Positions 16,343-25,891 of a DNA stretch of 64,000 bases are shown one piece after another. Every line of letters starts with the position of its first letter. The first letter of the stretch is position 1. The DNA lies in the NCBI GenBank assembly GCA_902809935.1, contig LR778134.1:124001-188000 (forward strand). Reading direction: 5' to 3'. The position numbers and the translations under genes are program-made. The notes below the pieces were generated by a model. The model was not told the origin of the DNA. It searched no databases and saw only the letters and a program-made list of their open reading frames with translations. The DNA comes from Ruminococcaceae bacterium BL-4. Lineage in GTDB: Bacteria > Bacillota > Clostridia > Oscillospirales > Acutalibacteraceae.

Positions 16343-17599
16343 TTACGGCAACCGCCGAATCTGTGCTCCTAAATCACCCAAAGTCCGTTCAATTGCCTCA
16401 TATCCTCGGTCAATATGGTGAATCTCTTCTACAATTGTCTCTCCAAATGCCGCTAATCCGGCGACCACTAAAGCCGCACCGCCACGTAAATCTGCAGCTT
16501 CAACAGTTGTTCCGGAAAGTTTGCTGGGGCCCTCAACAACAGCTACCCGTCCATCTACACGAATATGTGCTCCAAGACGAAGCAGCTCTCCCACATGTTT
16601 ATACCGACTCTCAAAAATATTTTCCACAAACATACTCGTACCCTGACACTGCGTTGTCATTGCCATCAAGGGTGCCTGTGCGTCTGTGGGAAATCCTGGA
16701 TACGGCATTGTTCTAATGTGCTTAATCCGATGAAGCTTTTTAGGTGGAACTAAAACTGCCGCATCACGAAACAAAGTAAGATCACAACCTGCCTCTTCAA
16801 ATACGGGCCATATTGGGGTCAGATGCTGCGGATTAATATTGCGCAAAGTAATGGTGCTGTATGTTGCTGCACCAGCTGCTAAAAAGGTTGCAGCCGCAAT
16901 CCTATCTGGGATCACCCAATGCTCACAGCCGCCAAGCTGTTCTACCCCTTCGATTTCAATCGTGCTGCCGCCTGCTCCGTGGATCTTTGCGCCGCAGCTG
17001 TTAAGAAAATCGGCAAGGTCACAAATTTCCGGTTCATGTGCTGCATTTTCAAGAAGAGTAGTTCCCTTCGCACACGATGCTGCTAAAAGCACATTTTCCG
17101 TTGCACCTACGCTTGGGAAGCTCAATGCAATATGAGCTCCATGAAGTCCAGTGGGCGTTTCACAGAGCAGCCGCCCATGATCTTCTACAATTGAAGCTCC
17201 CATTTTCCGCAGAGCTTCCAAATGCAAATCGATAGGTCTCGGCCCTAATTCACACCCACCTGGAAAGCCTAAAACTGCGCAGCCGGTACGGCCCAGAATC
17301 GCCCCTAAAAAGATAATTGACGAACGCATTTCTCTCATCAGATCATCCGGAATCTGAAAAGAAGAAACCTCGCGCGCATCTATGCAGATGGTATCTCGTT
17401 CCGAAAGAACCCGGCAGCCCAGCTTTCGGAGAATTTCTGTAGAAATACGAACATCTGAAAGCTGTGGGCAGTTGTGTAAAATGCATTCTTCTCGGCATAA
17501 AATAGAAGCTGCCAAAAGAGGCAGGGCGCTGTTCTTCGCCCCCTGAACGGAAACTTCGCCCTGTAATCGACAGGGACCGGCAATTTTTAATCTTGGCAT
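16343..17599 (-). CDS. murA: UDP-N-acetylglucosamine 1-carboxyvinyltransferase MurA
   Basis: MurA transfers enolpyruvate from PEP to UDP-GlcNAc, the first committed step of peptidoglycan synthesis. The start MPRLKIAGPCRLQGEVSVQGAKNSALPLLAA matches the family in pieces (e.g. GEVSVQGAKNSALPL). The catalytic cysteine that fosfomycin alkylates is present in GGCELGPRPIDLH. Later blocks PYPGFPTDAQAPLMA and LRGGAALVVAGLAA are intact. The start at ATG 17599 has a G-rich SD; the GTG five codons upstream lacks one. About 418 aa, normal. Overlapping expression with ftsQ is likely. Confidence 0.97.
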   Translation of the reverse strand: MPRLKIAGPCRLQGEVSVQGAKNSALPLLAASILCREECILHNCPQLSDVRISTEILRKLGCRVLSERDTICIDAREVSSFQIPDDLMREMRSSIIFLGAILGRTGCAVLGFPGGCELGPRPIDLHLEALRKMGASIVEDHGRLLCETPTGLHGAHIALSFPSVGATENVLLAASCAKGTTLLENAAHEPEICDLADFLNSCGAKIHGAGGSTIEIEGVEQLGGCEHWVIPDRIAAATFLAAGAATYSTITLRNINPQHLTPIWPVFEEAGCDLTLFRDAAVLVPPKKLHRIKHIRTMPYPGFPTDAQAPLMAMTTQCQGTSMFVENIFESRYKHVGELLRLGAHIRVDGRVAVVEGPSKLSGTTVEAADLRGGAALVVAGLAAFGETIVEEIHHIDRGYEAIERTLGDLGAQIRRLP

Positions 17600-17659
17600 A
17601 GACAACACCCCCACATAATCTTTCCCATACTATGCAGAGGATTTTGCGAATGTCATTAT

Positions 17660-18790
17660 TTACGCCTTATGATTCTCCTTGAGCACTTCCAAAATCAGTT
17701 TATAGATTCGCTCATTGGCATCTACAATCGCCATTTTTTTTGCATTTTCTGCTAAATGTTCAATCGTTTCCGGCTTTTGGAAAAGCTGTTCTACCTTTTT
17801 AATCAGCATTTGGCCCGTTAGATCTTTTTCTTCCAAAATCCATGCAGCGTTGCGTTTTACCATAGACATTGCATTATGATACTGATGATTTTCCGCAACA
17901 TTGGGACTTGGAATAATAAGTGACGCGCGTCCAACAGCCTGCAGCTCTGAAAGTGTAATGGCGCCCGCACGACAGATTACGAGATCCGCCGCAGCAAGGC
18001 AATCCGGCATATCATTAATATATTCTCGGATATCCATATTGGGATGAGCTGCCAGATCCACTCCCTTCTGTCTAAGCAGATCGGGGAACCATTTTCCCCA
18101 CTGCCCGTAAGCATGAATATGCTGAAAACGATCTGTTTTAGCGGTATTCGCCAAAAGATCAGCCATTGGTTCGTTGATCTTTCTTGCTCCAAGACTTCCT
18201 CCGAAAGAAAGAATGACCGGACGATTATCGAGTCCAAGCCTCTGGCGAGCACTGGCTCGATCCGCCCGCAGGACAGACAACCGTACCGGATTCCCGGTAA
18301 GCACACAGTGTGCACCTTTTTCCATGTACTTTTCCGCATCTGCCATTGCAAGCATCGTGCGCGCCGCATTACGAGAAAGCGCTTTATTTGTCACCCCAGG
18401 ATAAGCGTTCTGCTCATGAATCAGTGCCGGAACTCCCATCTTCATTGCTTCACGAATAACAGGCCCAGACACATACCCACCGGTTCCAACACAAACATCC
18501 GGCTTAAATTCTCGAATAATTTTTTTGGATTCTTCTGTTGCTGTAAATATATGAACAATCGTTTTGCAGTTCTTTTTAAAATTAGTCCAGCTGATTTTAC
18601 GCTGAAATCCCGAAATTGTTACACTTTTAAAAGCATATCCCGCTTGAGGAACCAGACGTTCTTCCATTCCGCCCTTTGCTCCCACATAAAGGATTTGTGC
18701 ATCCGGCTGACGTTCCTTTAAATATCCCGCAATCGCCAGCGCTGGATTGATATGGCCGGCCGTTCCGCCGCCGGCAAACAAAATTCTCAT
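17660..18790 (-). CDS. murG: Lipid II synthase MurG
   Basis: MurG adds GlcNAc to lipid I to form lipid II on the inner face of the membrane. The GT-B motifs are clear: GGGTAGHINPALAIA at the N-terminus, HEQNAYPGVTN, FGGSLGARKIN, and the donor-binding CRAGAITLSELQAVG. ATG 18790 is selected because AAAGGA has proper spacing to it, while the ATG nine bases upstream abuts the SD. It gives 376 aa. It lies between ftsW and murA in the dcw run. Confidence 0.97.
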   Translation of the reverse strand: MRILFAGGGTAGHINPALAIAGYLKERQPDAQILYVGAKGGMEERLVPQAGYAFKSVTISGFQRKISWTNFKKNCKTIVHIFTATEESKKIIREFKPDVCVGTGGYVSGPVIREAMKMGVPALIHEQNAYPGVTNKALSRNAARTMLAMADAEKYMEKGAHCVLTGNPVRLSVLRADRASARQRLGLDNRPVILSFGGSLGARKINEPMADLLANTAKTDRFQHIHAYGQWGKWFPDLLRQKGVDLAAHPNMDIREYINDMPDCLAAADLVICRAGAITLSELQAVGRASLIIPSPNVAENHQYHNAMSMVKRNAAWILEEKDLTGQMLIKKVEQLFQKPETIEHLAENAKKMAIVDANERIYKLILEVLKENHKA

Positions 18791-18851
18791 TGAGTCCATT
18801 CCTTTCTGCTGAGATTCTTTGTAAAATGTCTAATTTCGAAAGCTTCCGGAT

Positions 18852-20198
18852 CTAAGTTTTTTCAATATTAGAAGTTCGCGAAATAGAAAGCAAGATTCCC
18901 ATCTCTGCCAAAAGGATCATCAGAGAAGATCCGCCATAGCTGAAAAATGGAAGGCTAATGCCGGTATTTGGGACCAAATTCGTAACCACGGCGATATTTA
19001 AAACCACTTGAAGTCCTACCTGCATGGTCAACCCAATTCCAAGGAGCATTCCAAATTTATCCTGCGCACGCAGAGAAATCATAATTCCACGCCAAACCAA
19101 TGCTGCAAAGAGCAGGACGATCAGTGTAGCACCGATAAATCCAAGTTCTTCACAGACAATAGCAAAAATAAAATCATTCTGCGGTTCCGGAAGATAAAGA
19201 TATTTTTGGCGGCTCTTTCCGAGTCCCAACCCTAAAAGTCCGCCTGAGCCAATCGCATAAAGGGACTGGCGGGTCTGCCATGTATCAACGCCGTCAGGCG
19301 GGTTTAAAGGATTAAGCCAACCTTGAATTCGCGGCATGGTATAGGAAAGAAGCGAATTACGCAAAAACAAAAAGCTCAATGCGCCAACTCCCGCAACGCC
19401 TCCAATTCCAATTCCAAACCATTTAAGCGGAACACCGCCAATAAAAAGCATAATTAATCCCAAAAACAAAATAATCAAAGTTGCCGATAAATGTTTCTCC
19501 AAAATAACCAATCCGCAGACAGCTCCAAGGATCAAAAGATATGGTAAAACACCATATCTAAAGTTGTTCATTTGCTTATAGTTAATCGAAATCAAATGGG
19601 CAAAAATCAAGATCACTGCAAATTTTGCCACTTCTGACGGTTGAATAGATCCTAAAACAGGAAGCTCGATCCAGCGGAAAGCACCATTGCGGTTTGGTAC
19701 CAAAGAAGTCCCTTTTAAAGGGACCATCAGCATCAGCACCAAACAGATTCCAATCAAAAGCGGTATAGCCAATCTATGAAGATGATGATAATCGAAATAG
19801 GAAATTGCAATCATTACAGCAATCCCAAGAGCTGCAAAAAATGCCTGTTTACGAACAAAGAAATAGCTGTCACCATTCATATTATAATAGGCATATGCAT
19901 AGCTGGATGAAAACAGCATGACCAGACCAATGCTGACAAGCGCCAAGACGAGAAACAGCAGTGTTAAATCCATTCCTGATCGGGTAGAAAACAGCCGAAA
20001 CTTCTTTGCACGGCGGGGACGATGCTTTTTTGACTTTTTCTGAGGTGTCTGTCGTATCTGCTCAAAGTTCTGCTTTGGAAAGCGTTCTGTCCTTTGATTA
20101 GGCTGGCGCTGCTGCGTCGCTTTCATATCTCTTTTGTATCCGGAAACACTTGTATTTGACCGGTTTTGCGAAAAATCCCCATTGTTCCGAACCGCCAT
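18852..20198 (-). CDS. ftsW: SEDS peptidoglycan polymerase FtsW/SpoVE with long basic N-terminus
   Basis: This 448-aa SEDS glycosyltransferase polymerises lipid II with its partner class B PBP. About ten membrane helices start near residue 77 (MDLTLLFLVLALVSIGLVML). The conserved loops GSIQPSEVAKFA, PEPQNDFIFAIVCEELGFIG and FFSYGGSSLMILLAE are present. Before the first helix is an unusual head of about 75 residues, rich in Arg, Lys, Gln and Asn. Most FtsW/SpoVE proteins have 10-20 residues there. ATG 20198 has a GGAG SD. The position between mraY and murG, with no murD between, is notable. FtsW versus SpoVE cannot be settled by sequence alone. Confidence 0.94.
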   Translation of the reverse strand: MAVRNNGDFSQNRSNTSVSGYKRDMKATQQRQPNQRTERFPKQNFEQIRQTPQKKSKKHRPRRAKKFRLFSTRSGMDLTLLFLVLALVSIGLVMLFSSSYAYAYYNMNGDSYFFVRKQAFFAALGIAVMIAISYFDYHHLHRLAIPLLIGICLVLMLMVPLKGTSLVPNRNGAFRWIELPVLGSIQPSEVAKFAVILIFAHLISINYKQMNNFRYGVLPYLLILGAVCGLVILEKHLSATLIILFLGLIMLFIGGVPLKWFGIGIGGVAGVGALSFLFLRNSLLSYTMPRIQGWLNPLNPPDGVDTWQTRQSLYAIGSGGLLGLGLGKSRQKYLYLPEPQNDFIFAIVCEELGFIGATLIVLLFAALVWRGIMISLRAQDKFGMLLGIGLTMQVGLQVVLNIAVVTNLVPNTGISLPFFSYGGSSLMILLAEMGILLSISRTSNIEKT

Positions 20199-20287
20199 AG
20201 ACGATCTCCTTTCCAAACGTTAAAATCAATCATTCCTGATTTGGAATCGTTCATTCAAAATTTTTCGTCCTATTAAATGGACAAAAT

Positions 20288-21295
20288 TCAGATTGGCATC
20301 CAGTAAGTTCGCATCACAAGCAGTAATGCCACAATGCAGGCTACAATCGTCACAAGGCTGAATACACAGCAAATTTTCACTTCACTCCATCCGCACATCT
20401 CAAAATGATGGTGGATCGGTGTCATCTTAAAAATTCTCTTTCCGTGGGTCGCTTTAAAGTAGGTCACCTGCAGCACAACGGAAAGAATCTCACATACATA
20501 GATAATCCCCATAAGAGGAATTAATACCGGCACATTCATCCCAAATCCAAGTGCACAGACCAAACCGCCTAAAAATAAGGAACCGGTATCCCCCATAAAA
20601 ACTTTTGCGGGATAAAAATTCCACATCAGGAATCCCAGGCATCCTCCTGCGCATGCCGCCGACAAAATGCTCATTCCCGTTAGCTTCATCACACCTGCAA
20701 TCGCCATAAAGAAGATTGCCACGACAAAAGTCACGGAGGTATTCAGCCCGTCAATTCCATCTGTAAAGTTGACTGCATTTACCATGCCCACAATTCCAAT
20801 CAGCGAAAGGACCCAGTATCCGGTTCCGAGATCTACTGCTCCAACTCCTGGAACGATCGTAATCGAACCGGTTCCGGCCATTTTCAGCGCCAAAAGGTAT
20901 GCTGCCGCCACAATAATCTGCAGTAAAAGCTTCTGTAAAACGGTAAGCCCAAGGTTTCGCTTTTTCACAACCTTAATATAATCGTCCACAAAACCGACCA
21001 TTCCAAAACCAAGTGCCATCAAAAGGCCGCCGACTACACGGGTTCCCATTAGATTTTCCGCAAAATTTTCTCCACAGAAAGGAATCGTCGCAAGAAGTGC
21101 CAAGGCGATTCCTGCCATAAACATAAATCCGCCCATCGTAGGGGTTCCGTTTTTTTTCTGGTGCCATTTTGGACCAACTTCGCGAATCGTCTGCCCAAAA
21201 TTGATATGGTGCAAATAGGGCACCATCCATTTTCCAAGCAATGCAGTTACACCAAATGAAATAGCCGCCGCAGAGACGATCCAAATAATATTCAT
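20288..21295 (-). CDS. mraY: Phospho-MurNAc-pentapeptide transferase MraY
   Basis: MraY couples phospho-MurNAc-pentapeptide to undecaprenyl phosphate, giving lipid I. Of 335 aa, about ten are membrane helices. Key sites are the Mg/substrate loop KKNGTPTMGGFMF, the catalytic Asp region VDDYIKVV, NAVNFTDGIDGLNT, FMGDTGSLFLGG and the histidine cluster PIHHHFEM. The length is normal. It lies between spoVD and ftsW. Confidence 0.98.
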   Translation of the reverse strand: MNIIWIVSAAAISFGVTALLGKWMVPYLHHINFGQTIREVGPKWHQKKNGTPTMGGFMFMAGIALALLATIPFCGENFAENLMGTRVVGGLLMALGFGMVGFVDDYIKVVKKRNLGLTVLQKLLLQIIVAAAYLLALKMAGTGSITIVPGVGAVDLGTGYWVLSLIGIVGMVNAVNFTDGIDGLNTSVTFVVAIFFMAIAGVMKLTGMSILSAACAGGCLGFLMWNFYPAKVFMGDTGSLFLGGLVCALGFGMNVPVLIPLMGIIYVCEILSVVLQVTYFKATHGKRIFKMTPIHHHFEMCGWSEVKICCVFSLVTIVACIVALLLVMRTYWMPI

Positions 21296-21387
21296 ATATT
21301 TTCCACCCTCAATATCTGGTATTCAACACAGTTATGCTGATTATACCACAAATACATGCAAATAGGAAATTTTCAGTCTGATCAAAT

Positions 21388-23730
21388 TTACATAACAGTG
21401 TCTTTTTCAATAAAGGTAACCGTCACAATTGTGCCCGGTGTTACCTTACTGCCAGCTGTCGCACTCTGACCGGAAGCGGTAATGCCGCTGCTCCCGGTTT
21501 CGCCGGCACCTGCCAGTTCAATATTCAAATGATGAGAAGCTGCTGTCGCCTCGGCCTCTGAAACCGTCATTCCTGAAAAATCCGGAACATCTACTGTCGT
21601 GCTTCTGCTTGCCTGATCTGTAAAGAGCACAACGGTTCCATCTTTTGGCATAGATTGACCGCCCTGAGGAATTTGTATCAACACAGAATCTCCAGATCCC
21701 TGTACTTCGACTGAAAGGCCCTGACCTTGCAGTGCAGCCTTTGCGTCTGCTACTGATTTTCCAGTGACATCCTGTGCTTTAACATCCAGCTTTGCTTCAT
21801 CTGCCTCATCATATTTTGCATCGACGCCCAAATATGGAAGGACTTCTCCCATCACCTGACTAAAGATCGGACCGGCAACTGCGCCGCCATAGTAACTGCC
21901 CACGCTTGCATCCGGTTCATCAACAAAAATCAACAGTGCATACTGCGGATTATCTGCCGGAGCAAATCCGCAATAAGAAGCGATATAATACTCGCCCTCT
22001 ACTCCGTCAATAGCCTTCTTTTGATTATCTTTATCTACTTTTTCACTGGTGCCCGTCTTTCCGGCGATCCGGTATCCCATCAAATAACCATTTTTGGCTG
22101 TACCACTGACAGCATTCTGCTGCATAATTGCAGTCATTCGCTTACTGGTATCCTCTGAAATTACCTGCCGACGAACCTCAGTTCCGACACTTTTCTGAAT
22201 ATTTCCGTCTGCCCCGACAATTTGCTTTACCACATGCGGAGTTACCAAATTTCCGCCATTTGCGACTGCCGCGCAGGCAGTAACCATTTGCAGCGGCGTA
22301 ATACTGAAGTTCTGACCGAAAGATTCAACGGCCAAGTTGATTGGGTCGAGCGCTTCTTCACTATAATAGAGAGAATTCGCTTCGCCAGGTAAATCAATTC
22401 CTGTTTTTTCTGTAAATCCAAATCCTTGGAAATATTTAAAGAAACGCTCTTTTCCAAGAAGGTCTACACCAATATGAATAAAGAAAGTGTTACAGGAATT
22501 GCACAGTCCCTGCACAAAATTTTCTGTTCCATGTCCGCCGGTCTTCCAGCAATTAATCGGTTTGCTTGCGCCCGGAATTTGGTAGCTACCAGTACAAGTA
22601 TACGTTGTATTTTCATTCACAACGCCCTCTTCCATCGCCATGGAGCCCGTACACATCTTAAAGACAGAACCAGGATAATATGTATCACTGACTGCTTTGT
22701 TTCTCCATTTCTGCTGAAGCGTATTGAGGGTTGCTGTATTCTGCTGGTCTTCCGGTAATTTAGCAATCCGCGCTTTTTCCGTATCTGTTAAGACTCGCGG
22801 ATTATTGGGATCAAATGCGCCGGAATCAGCCAGCATATTCTTATTGACATTCACTACATCATTACTGTTGAAATTGCCTTTCACCGCCATTGCCTTAATC
22901 TCGCCGGTATTGACATCCATCAAGATTCCCAATGCACGGTTTCCGGCATTATGTGCGATGGCACCTTCCTCCAGTGCTTTTTCCAGATAGTGCTGTGCAA
23001 CTTCATCGATCGTTAAAACGAGAGAAGAACCATCCTGAGCCTCTACTCTCTGCGAATATTGGAAAGGCATATCTCCCTGCTGCGCATTCTTCGCCGTAAC
23101 AAGGCGTCCGTTTGTACCTTTTAAATAGGAATTATATTCAGACTCAAGCCCTTCTACACCGTCTCCGTCCGCATTGGTAAAGCCCAAAACGACCGAAGCA
23201 AAATCGCCAAACGGATAGTAGCGTTTATAATCATTTTCATATTCTATGCAATTTCCTAAAGCAAGATAGCCGCTCTTTTTCTGGGCATCTGCTTCGATCC
23301 AGTCCGCCAGCTGATTTTTAACATCTGTTTCCACCTTAGAGCTGATCACCTGCCAATAAGAATCCCGGTTATTGCAGGCATCTTCAATTTTAGAACGGTC
23401 AACTCCCAGGATCTGACTTAGTCCGGAAATAATTGCTTCTTTTTGGCCCGGATATTTTGTCTCATCCATCTGTGCCGGCACCAATACAATCTTCCAAACA
23501 TCAGCGCTGGTAGCAAGCTCCTTCATATTGCAGTCATAGATTGTACCGCGTTTTGCAGAAAGGATATTATCCTTTAACTGCTGAGCGACTGCTTTCGATT
23601 TTAAAGTTTCCCCATCGATGACCTGAAGATGAAACAACGTAAAGATCACCGTGCCAAATCCCAAAACAATCAAAGTAATCAAAAGGGTCGTCGTCCGTTT
23701 CCACATTTTCGAGGTGGTACCTTTTGCCAT
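21388..23730 (-). CDS. spoVD: SpoVD/FtsI-type class B penicillin-binding protein with two PASTA domains
   Basis: This 780-aa transpeptidase cross-links peptidoglycan during septation or spore cortex formation. An N-terminal anchor (TTTLLITLIVLGFGTVIFTLF) is followed by the PBP dimerisation domain (LSAKRGTIYDCNMKELATS) and the transpeptidase. Its active site is intact: SVFK (Ser-x-x-Lys), SCN, and KTGTSEK. Two PASTA domains follow at about residues 645-705 and 710-775. Their presence and the dcw location favour SpoVD or a vegetative PBP2 of that type. No second divisome PBP is visible, so it may serve both roles. Confidence 0.95.
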   Translation of the reverse strand: MAKGTTSKMWKRTTTLLITLIVLGFGTVIFTLFHLQVIDGETLKSKAVAQQLKDNILSAKRGTIYDCNMKELATSADVWKIVLVPAQMDETKYPGQKEAIISGLSQILGVDRSKIEDACNNRDSYWQVISSKVETDVKNQLADWIEADAQKKSGYLALGNCIEYENDYKRYYPFGDFASVVLGFTNADGDGVEGLESEYNSYLKGTNGRLVTAKNAQQGDMPFQYSQRVEAQDGSSLVLTIDEVAQHYLEKALEEGAIAHNAGNRALGILMDVNTGEIKAMAVKGNFNSNDVVNVNKNMLADSGAFDPNNPRVLTDTEKARIAKLPEDQQNTATLNTLQQKWRNKAVSDTYYPGSVFKMCTGSMAMEEGVVNENTTYTCTGSYQIPGASKPINCWKTGGHGTENFVQGLCNSCNTFFIHIGVDLLGKERFFKYFQGFGFTEKTGIDLPGEANSLYYSEEALDPINLAVESFGQNFSITPLQMVTACAAVANGGNLVTPHVVKQIVGADGNIQKSVGTEVRRQVISEDTSKRMTAIMQQNAVSGTAKNGYLMGYRIAGKTGTSEKVDKDNQKKAIDGVEGEYYIASYCGFAPADNPQYALLIFVDEPDASVGSYYGGAVAGPIFSQVMGEVLPYLGVDAKYDEADEAKLDVKAQDVTGKSVADAKAALQGQGLSVEVQGSGDSVLIQIPQGGQSMPKDGTVVLFTDQASRSTTVDVPDFSGMTVSEAEATAASHHLNIELAGAGETGSSGITASGQSATAGSKVTPGTIVTVTFIEKDTVM

Positions 23731-23856
23731 ACTTTACCTCCAATTCCTTCCGTTACAAAAATGAGAGTCAAGATTCACTCATCTCAACTCTCTTTTAAAA
23801 TACCTCCTGCTAAAAATATAGCCTTCGGTATGATTCATATTTCAATCATAAAAAAC

Positions 23857-24378
23857 TTATGACAGCAAAGAAACAATTTGATCCCACACACGCTCTAAAA
23901 AAGAAGGCGTTTTCGTGTTGGTAACAACCTGACTCTTATCTCCCTGCGACAAATTAACGGTAGTTGCCTGTGCCGTATTTACCTTCTGCATTCCCATTTC
24001 CTTTGCACGCTCTTCCAGCGAAGACAAAGAGAGCTGAGAATCTGCCTTCACCTGAAGCTGAGTTTGAAGGCTTTGCTGCTCACTTAAAGCCGTTTTTTGC
24101 TTTCCGATCTGATCTGTTAATTCTGTCAGTTGAACTTGTCCAAAAATCAGAACCCCGACCATACTGACCATGGTCGCAAGGCCAATGCCCATTCCTACTA
24201 CTTTTAAAGCACGTTTGCGCACACGCAAACCAATTTTTTTCTTCTGTTGCGGCATTTCTACCACATTATTAATTGGATGATCTATTGAAGCTTTCTGAGA
24301 AGTTTTTTGTACTTCAGGAGCATATTCCTCAAACAACGAAAAATCATACGCTGCACTACTATTATGTAAAGTTGCCAA
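23857..24378 (-). CDS. ftsL: FtsL-like septum formation protein
   Basis: This bitopic protein of about 173 residues has a cytoplasmic head of about 70, one helix (GIGLATMVSMVGVLIFGQVQ) and an external leucine-zipper coiled coil (LTELTDQIGKQKTALSEQQS...). It ends in the FtsL-type LEERAKEMGMQK segment and a short tail. The position between rsmH and spoVD is the classical place of ftsL. TTG at 24378 has AAAGGAAG with good spacing; the GTG at 24387 would sit on the SD, so TTG is preferred. The sequence is poorly conserved, so the name rests on architecture and position. Confidence 0.82.
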   Translation of the reverse strand: MATLHNSSAAYDFSLFEEYAPEVQKTSQKASIDHPINNVVEMPQQKKKIGLRVRKRALKVVGMGIGLATMVSMVGVLIFGQVQLTELTDQIGKQKTALSEQQSLQTQLQVKADSQLSLSSLEERAKEMGMQKVNTAQATTVNLSQGDKSQVVTNTKTPSFLERVWDQIVSLLS

Positions 24379-24465
24379 TGATTCCACTTCCTTTGTTATG
24401 GACTTATTTTACCATACTTTTGCTGTCACGTTTATGAACATTTTGTTAATAATGTAACTTTTCTG

Positions 24466-25401
24466 TTACCTTTGCTCTAATTTAGTACAACAACGAAGTC
24501 TTGCACTGCGGGAGCGAGGATTTTCTTCCAGTTCTTTTTCGTTTGGAACCAATCCCTTTTTAAAAACCAACTCGGCCTGCGGCTTTTTGCCGCAAACACA
24601 AATTGGAAAATCCGGTGGGCAAGTACAGCCTTGACACCACTGAGCCATTTGGTGTTTCACAATCCTGTCTTCCAACGAATGGAATGTAATCACACTGAGC
24701 CTACCTCCAGGCGCCAGACTGGCAAACGCTGCATTTAAGCCCTCGTGAAGACGATCCAACTCTCCATTTACTGCAATCCGCAGTGCCTGAAAAGTTTGGC
24801 GCGCCGGATGTCCAGGTTGACGCCGAACTGCCGCGGGAACACTTTCCTTCACGATTTCGGCCAACTGAAGAGTTGTTTCAATTGGCATTTTTTCTCGTGC
24901 AGCTACAATGCCACGCGCAATCCTAGCGGAATTTCGATCTTCCCCATACTGTGAAATAATCTTCGCTAATTCTGCCACTGAAAGCGTATTCACTAGATCT
25001 TTTGCACTAGGCCCGGATTTACTCATACGCATATCAAGGGGTGCATCATAATGATAGGAAAATCCGCGTTCCGGTGTATCCAGCTGATAAGAGGAAACGC
25101 CAATATCCAGCAAAACACCATCCACCGGAAGGATTCCTTCCTCATCGGCAATTTGCTGCATCTGAGAAAAGTTTGCCTGCCGAATAATGCTGCACGGATT
25201 ACCGGAAAAACGCTTCGTAACCGTTTCAATTGCATCCGGATCCTGGTCAATCGAAAGCAGCTTTCCAGACGTCAGACGATCAAGGATTGCCTGCGAATGG
25301 CCGCCGCCGCCAGCTGTACCATCAATATAATGCCCATTGGGGCGTATCTGTAAGCTTTCAATTGCTTCTTCAAATAAAACAGGACGATGTTGATAATTCA
25401 T
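24466..25401 (-). CDS. rsmH: 16S rRNA (cytosine1402-N4)-methyltransferase RsmH
   Basis: RsmH (MraW) methylates N4 of C1402 in the 16S rRNA P site. SAM-binding motifs GTAGGGGHS and LLSIDQDPDAIE, the signature GVLLDIGVSSYQLD, RGFSYHYDAPLDMRM and the late VITFHSLEDRIVK block are all present. It contains a Cys-rich CQGCTCPPDFPICVCG segment near the C-terminus, as many Firmicutes copies do. ATG overlaps the mraZ stop as ATGA, which means coupled translation. Confidence 0.98.
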   Translation of the reverse strand: MNYQHRPVLFEEAIESLQIRPNGHYIDGTAGGGGHSQAILDRLTSGKLLSIDQDPDAIETVTKRFSGNPCSIIRQANFSQMQQIADEEGILPVDGVLLDIGVSSYQLDTPERGFSYHYDAPLDMRMSKSGPSAKDLVNTLSVAELAKIISQYGEDRNSARIARGIVAAREKMPIETTLQLAEIVKESVPAAVRRQPGHPARQTFQALRIAVNGELDRLHEGLNAAFASLAPGGRLSVITFHSLEDRIVKHQMAQWCQGCTCPPDFPICVCGKKPQAELVFKKGLVPNEKELEENPRSRSARLRCCTKLEQR

Positions 25402-25817
25402 AGTTCCAGATCATCCATCGCATCAGCGATGCTTTCCTGTGTCAATTCTGCATTAAATGCATTCCAAGAAGCGGTGTCCCAAATTTCTGCTCGACTGGAC
25501 GCGCCGATAAAAGTGATATCCTTTTTCAGCCCGGCATGTTCGCGCAGCAGTTGTGGGATCAGGATTCTGCCCTGCTTATCGGGAACGGCCTCACAAGCTC
25601 CTGCAAAGAAAAAGCGCTGCAGTCCGCGTGCCTTAGAAATTGGCATGGCACGTACTTTTTCCTGCAGTCTGCTCCATTCCTCTTGAGAGAATACAAACAG
25701 GCAACGATCAAGGCCTTTCGCAATATAAAAGTGCTCTCCTAAATCCTCACGGAATTTAGAAGGCACAATTACGCGGCCTTTTGAATCAATATTATGTTGA
25801 TACTCACCGATCAGCAT
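25398..25817 (-). CDS. mraZ: Transcriptional regulator MraZ
   Basis: This 139-aa protein has two SpoVT/AbrB-like swapped-hairpin domains, seen as DSKGRVIVPSKFRE (about 10-23) and DKQGRILIPQLLREHA (about 88-103). MraZ forms a ring-shaped oligomer that binds repeats in its own promoter and controls the dcw operon. Three such repeats lie just upstream. It is the first gene of the cluster and is overlapped by rsmH. Confidence 0.97.
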   Translation of the reverse strand: MLIGEYQHNIDSKGRVIVPSKFREDLGEHFYIAKGLDRCLFVFSQEEWSRLQEKVRAMPISKARGLQRFFFAGACEAVPDKQGRILIPQLLREHAGLKKDITFIGASSRAEIWDTASWNAFNAELTQESIADAMDDLEL

Positions 25818-25857
25818 AACGAAACTCTCCTAATCTGCATTTTTGTGGTTTTCGGTT

Positions 25858-25883
25858 CCACTTCTCTCCACTTTTCACCACTT
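25858..25883 (-). promoter_or_regulatory. Three MraZ boxes (AAGTGG at 10-bp period)
   Basis: On the minus strand AAGTGG occurs three times with exact 10-base phasing (plus-strand CCACTT at 25858, 25868 and 25878), in the context of AAGTGGAGAG-type units. This resembles the AAAGTGG repeats bound by MraZ in mollicutes. The array lies directly downstream of the -10 box. Confidence 0.8.
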
Positions 25884-25891
25884 GTGAATTC

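Noticed and set aside
18044-18721. Plus-strand frame of 225 codons opposite murG.
   Set aside because: Antisense shadow of an intact murG; no SD.
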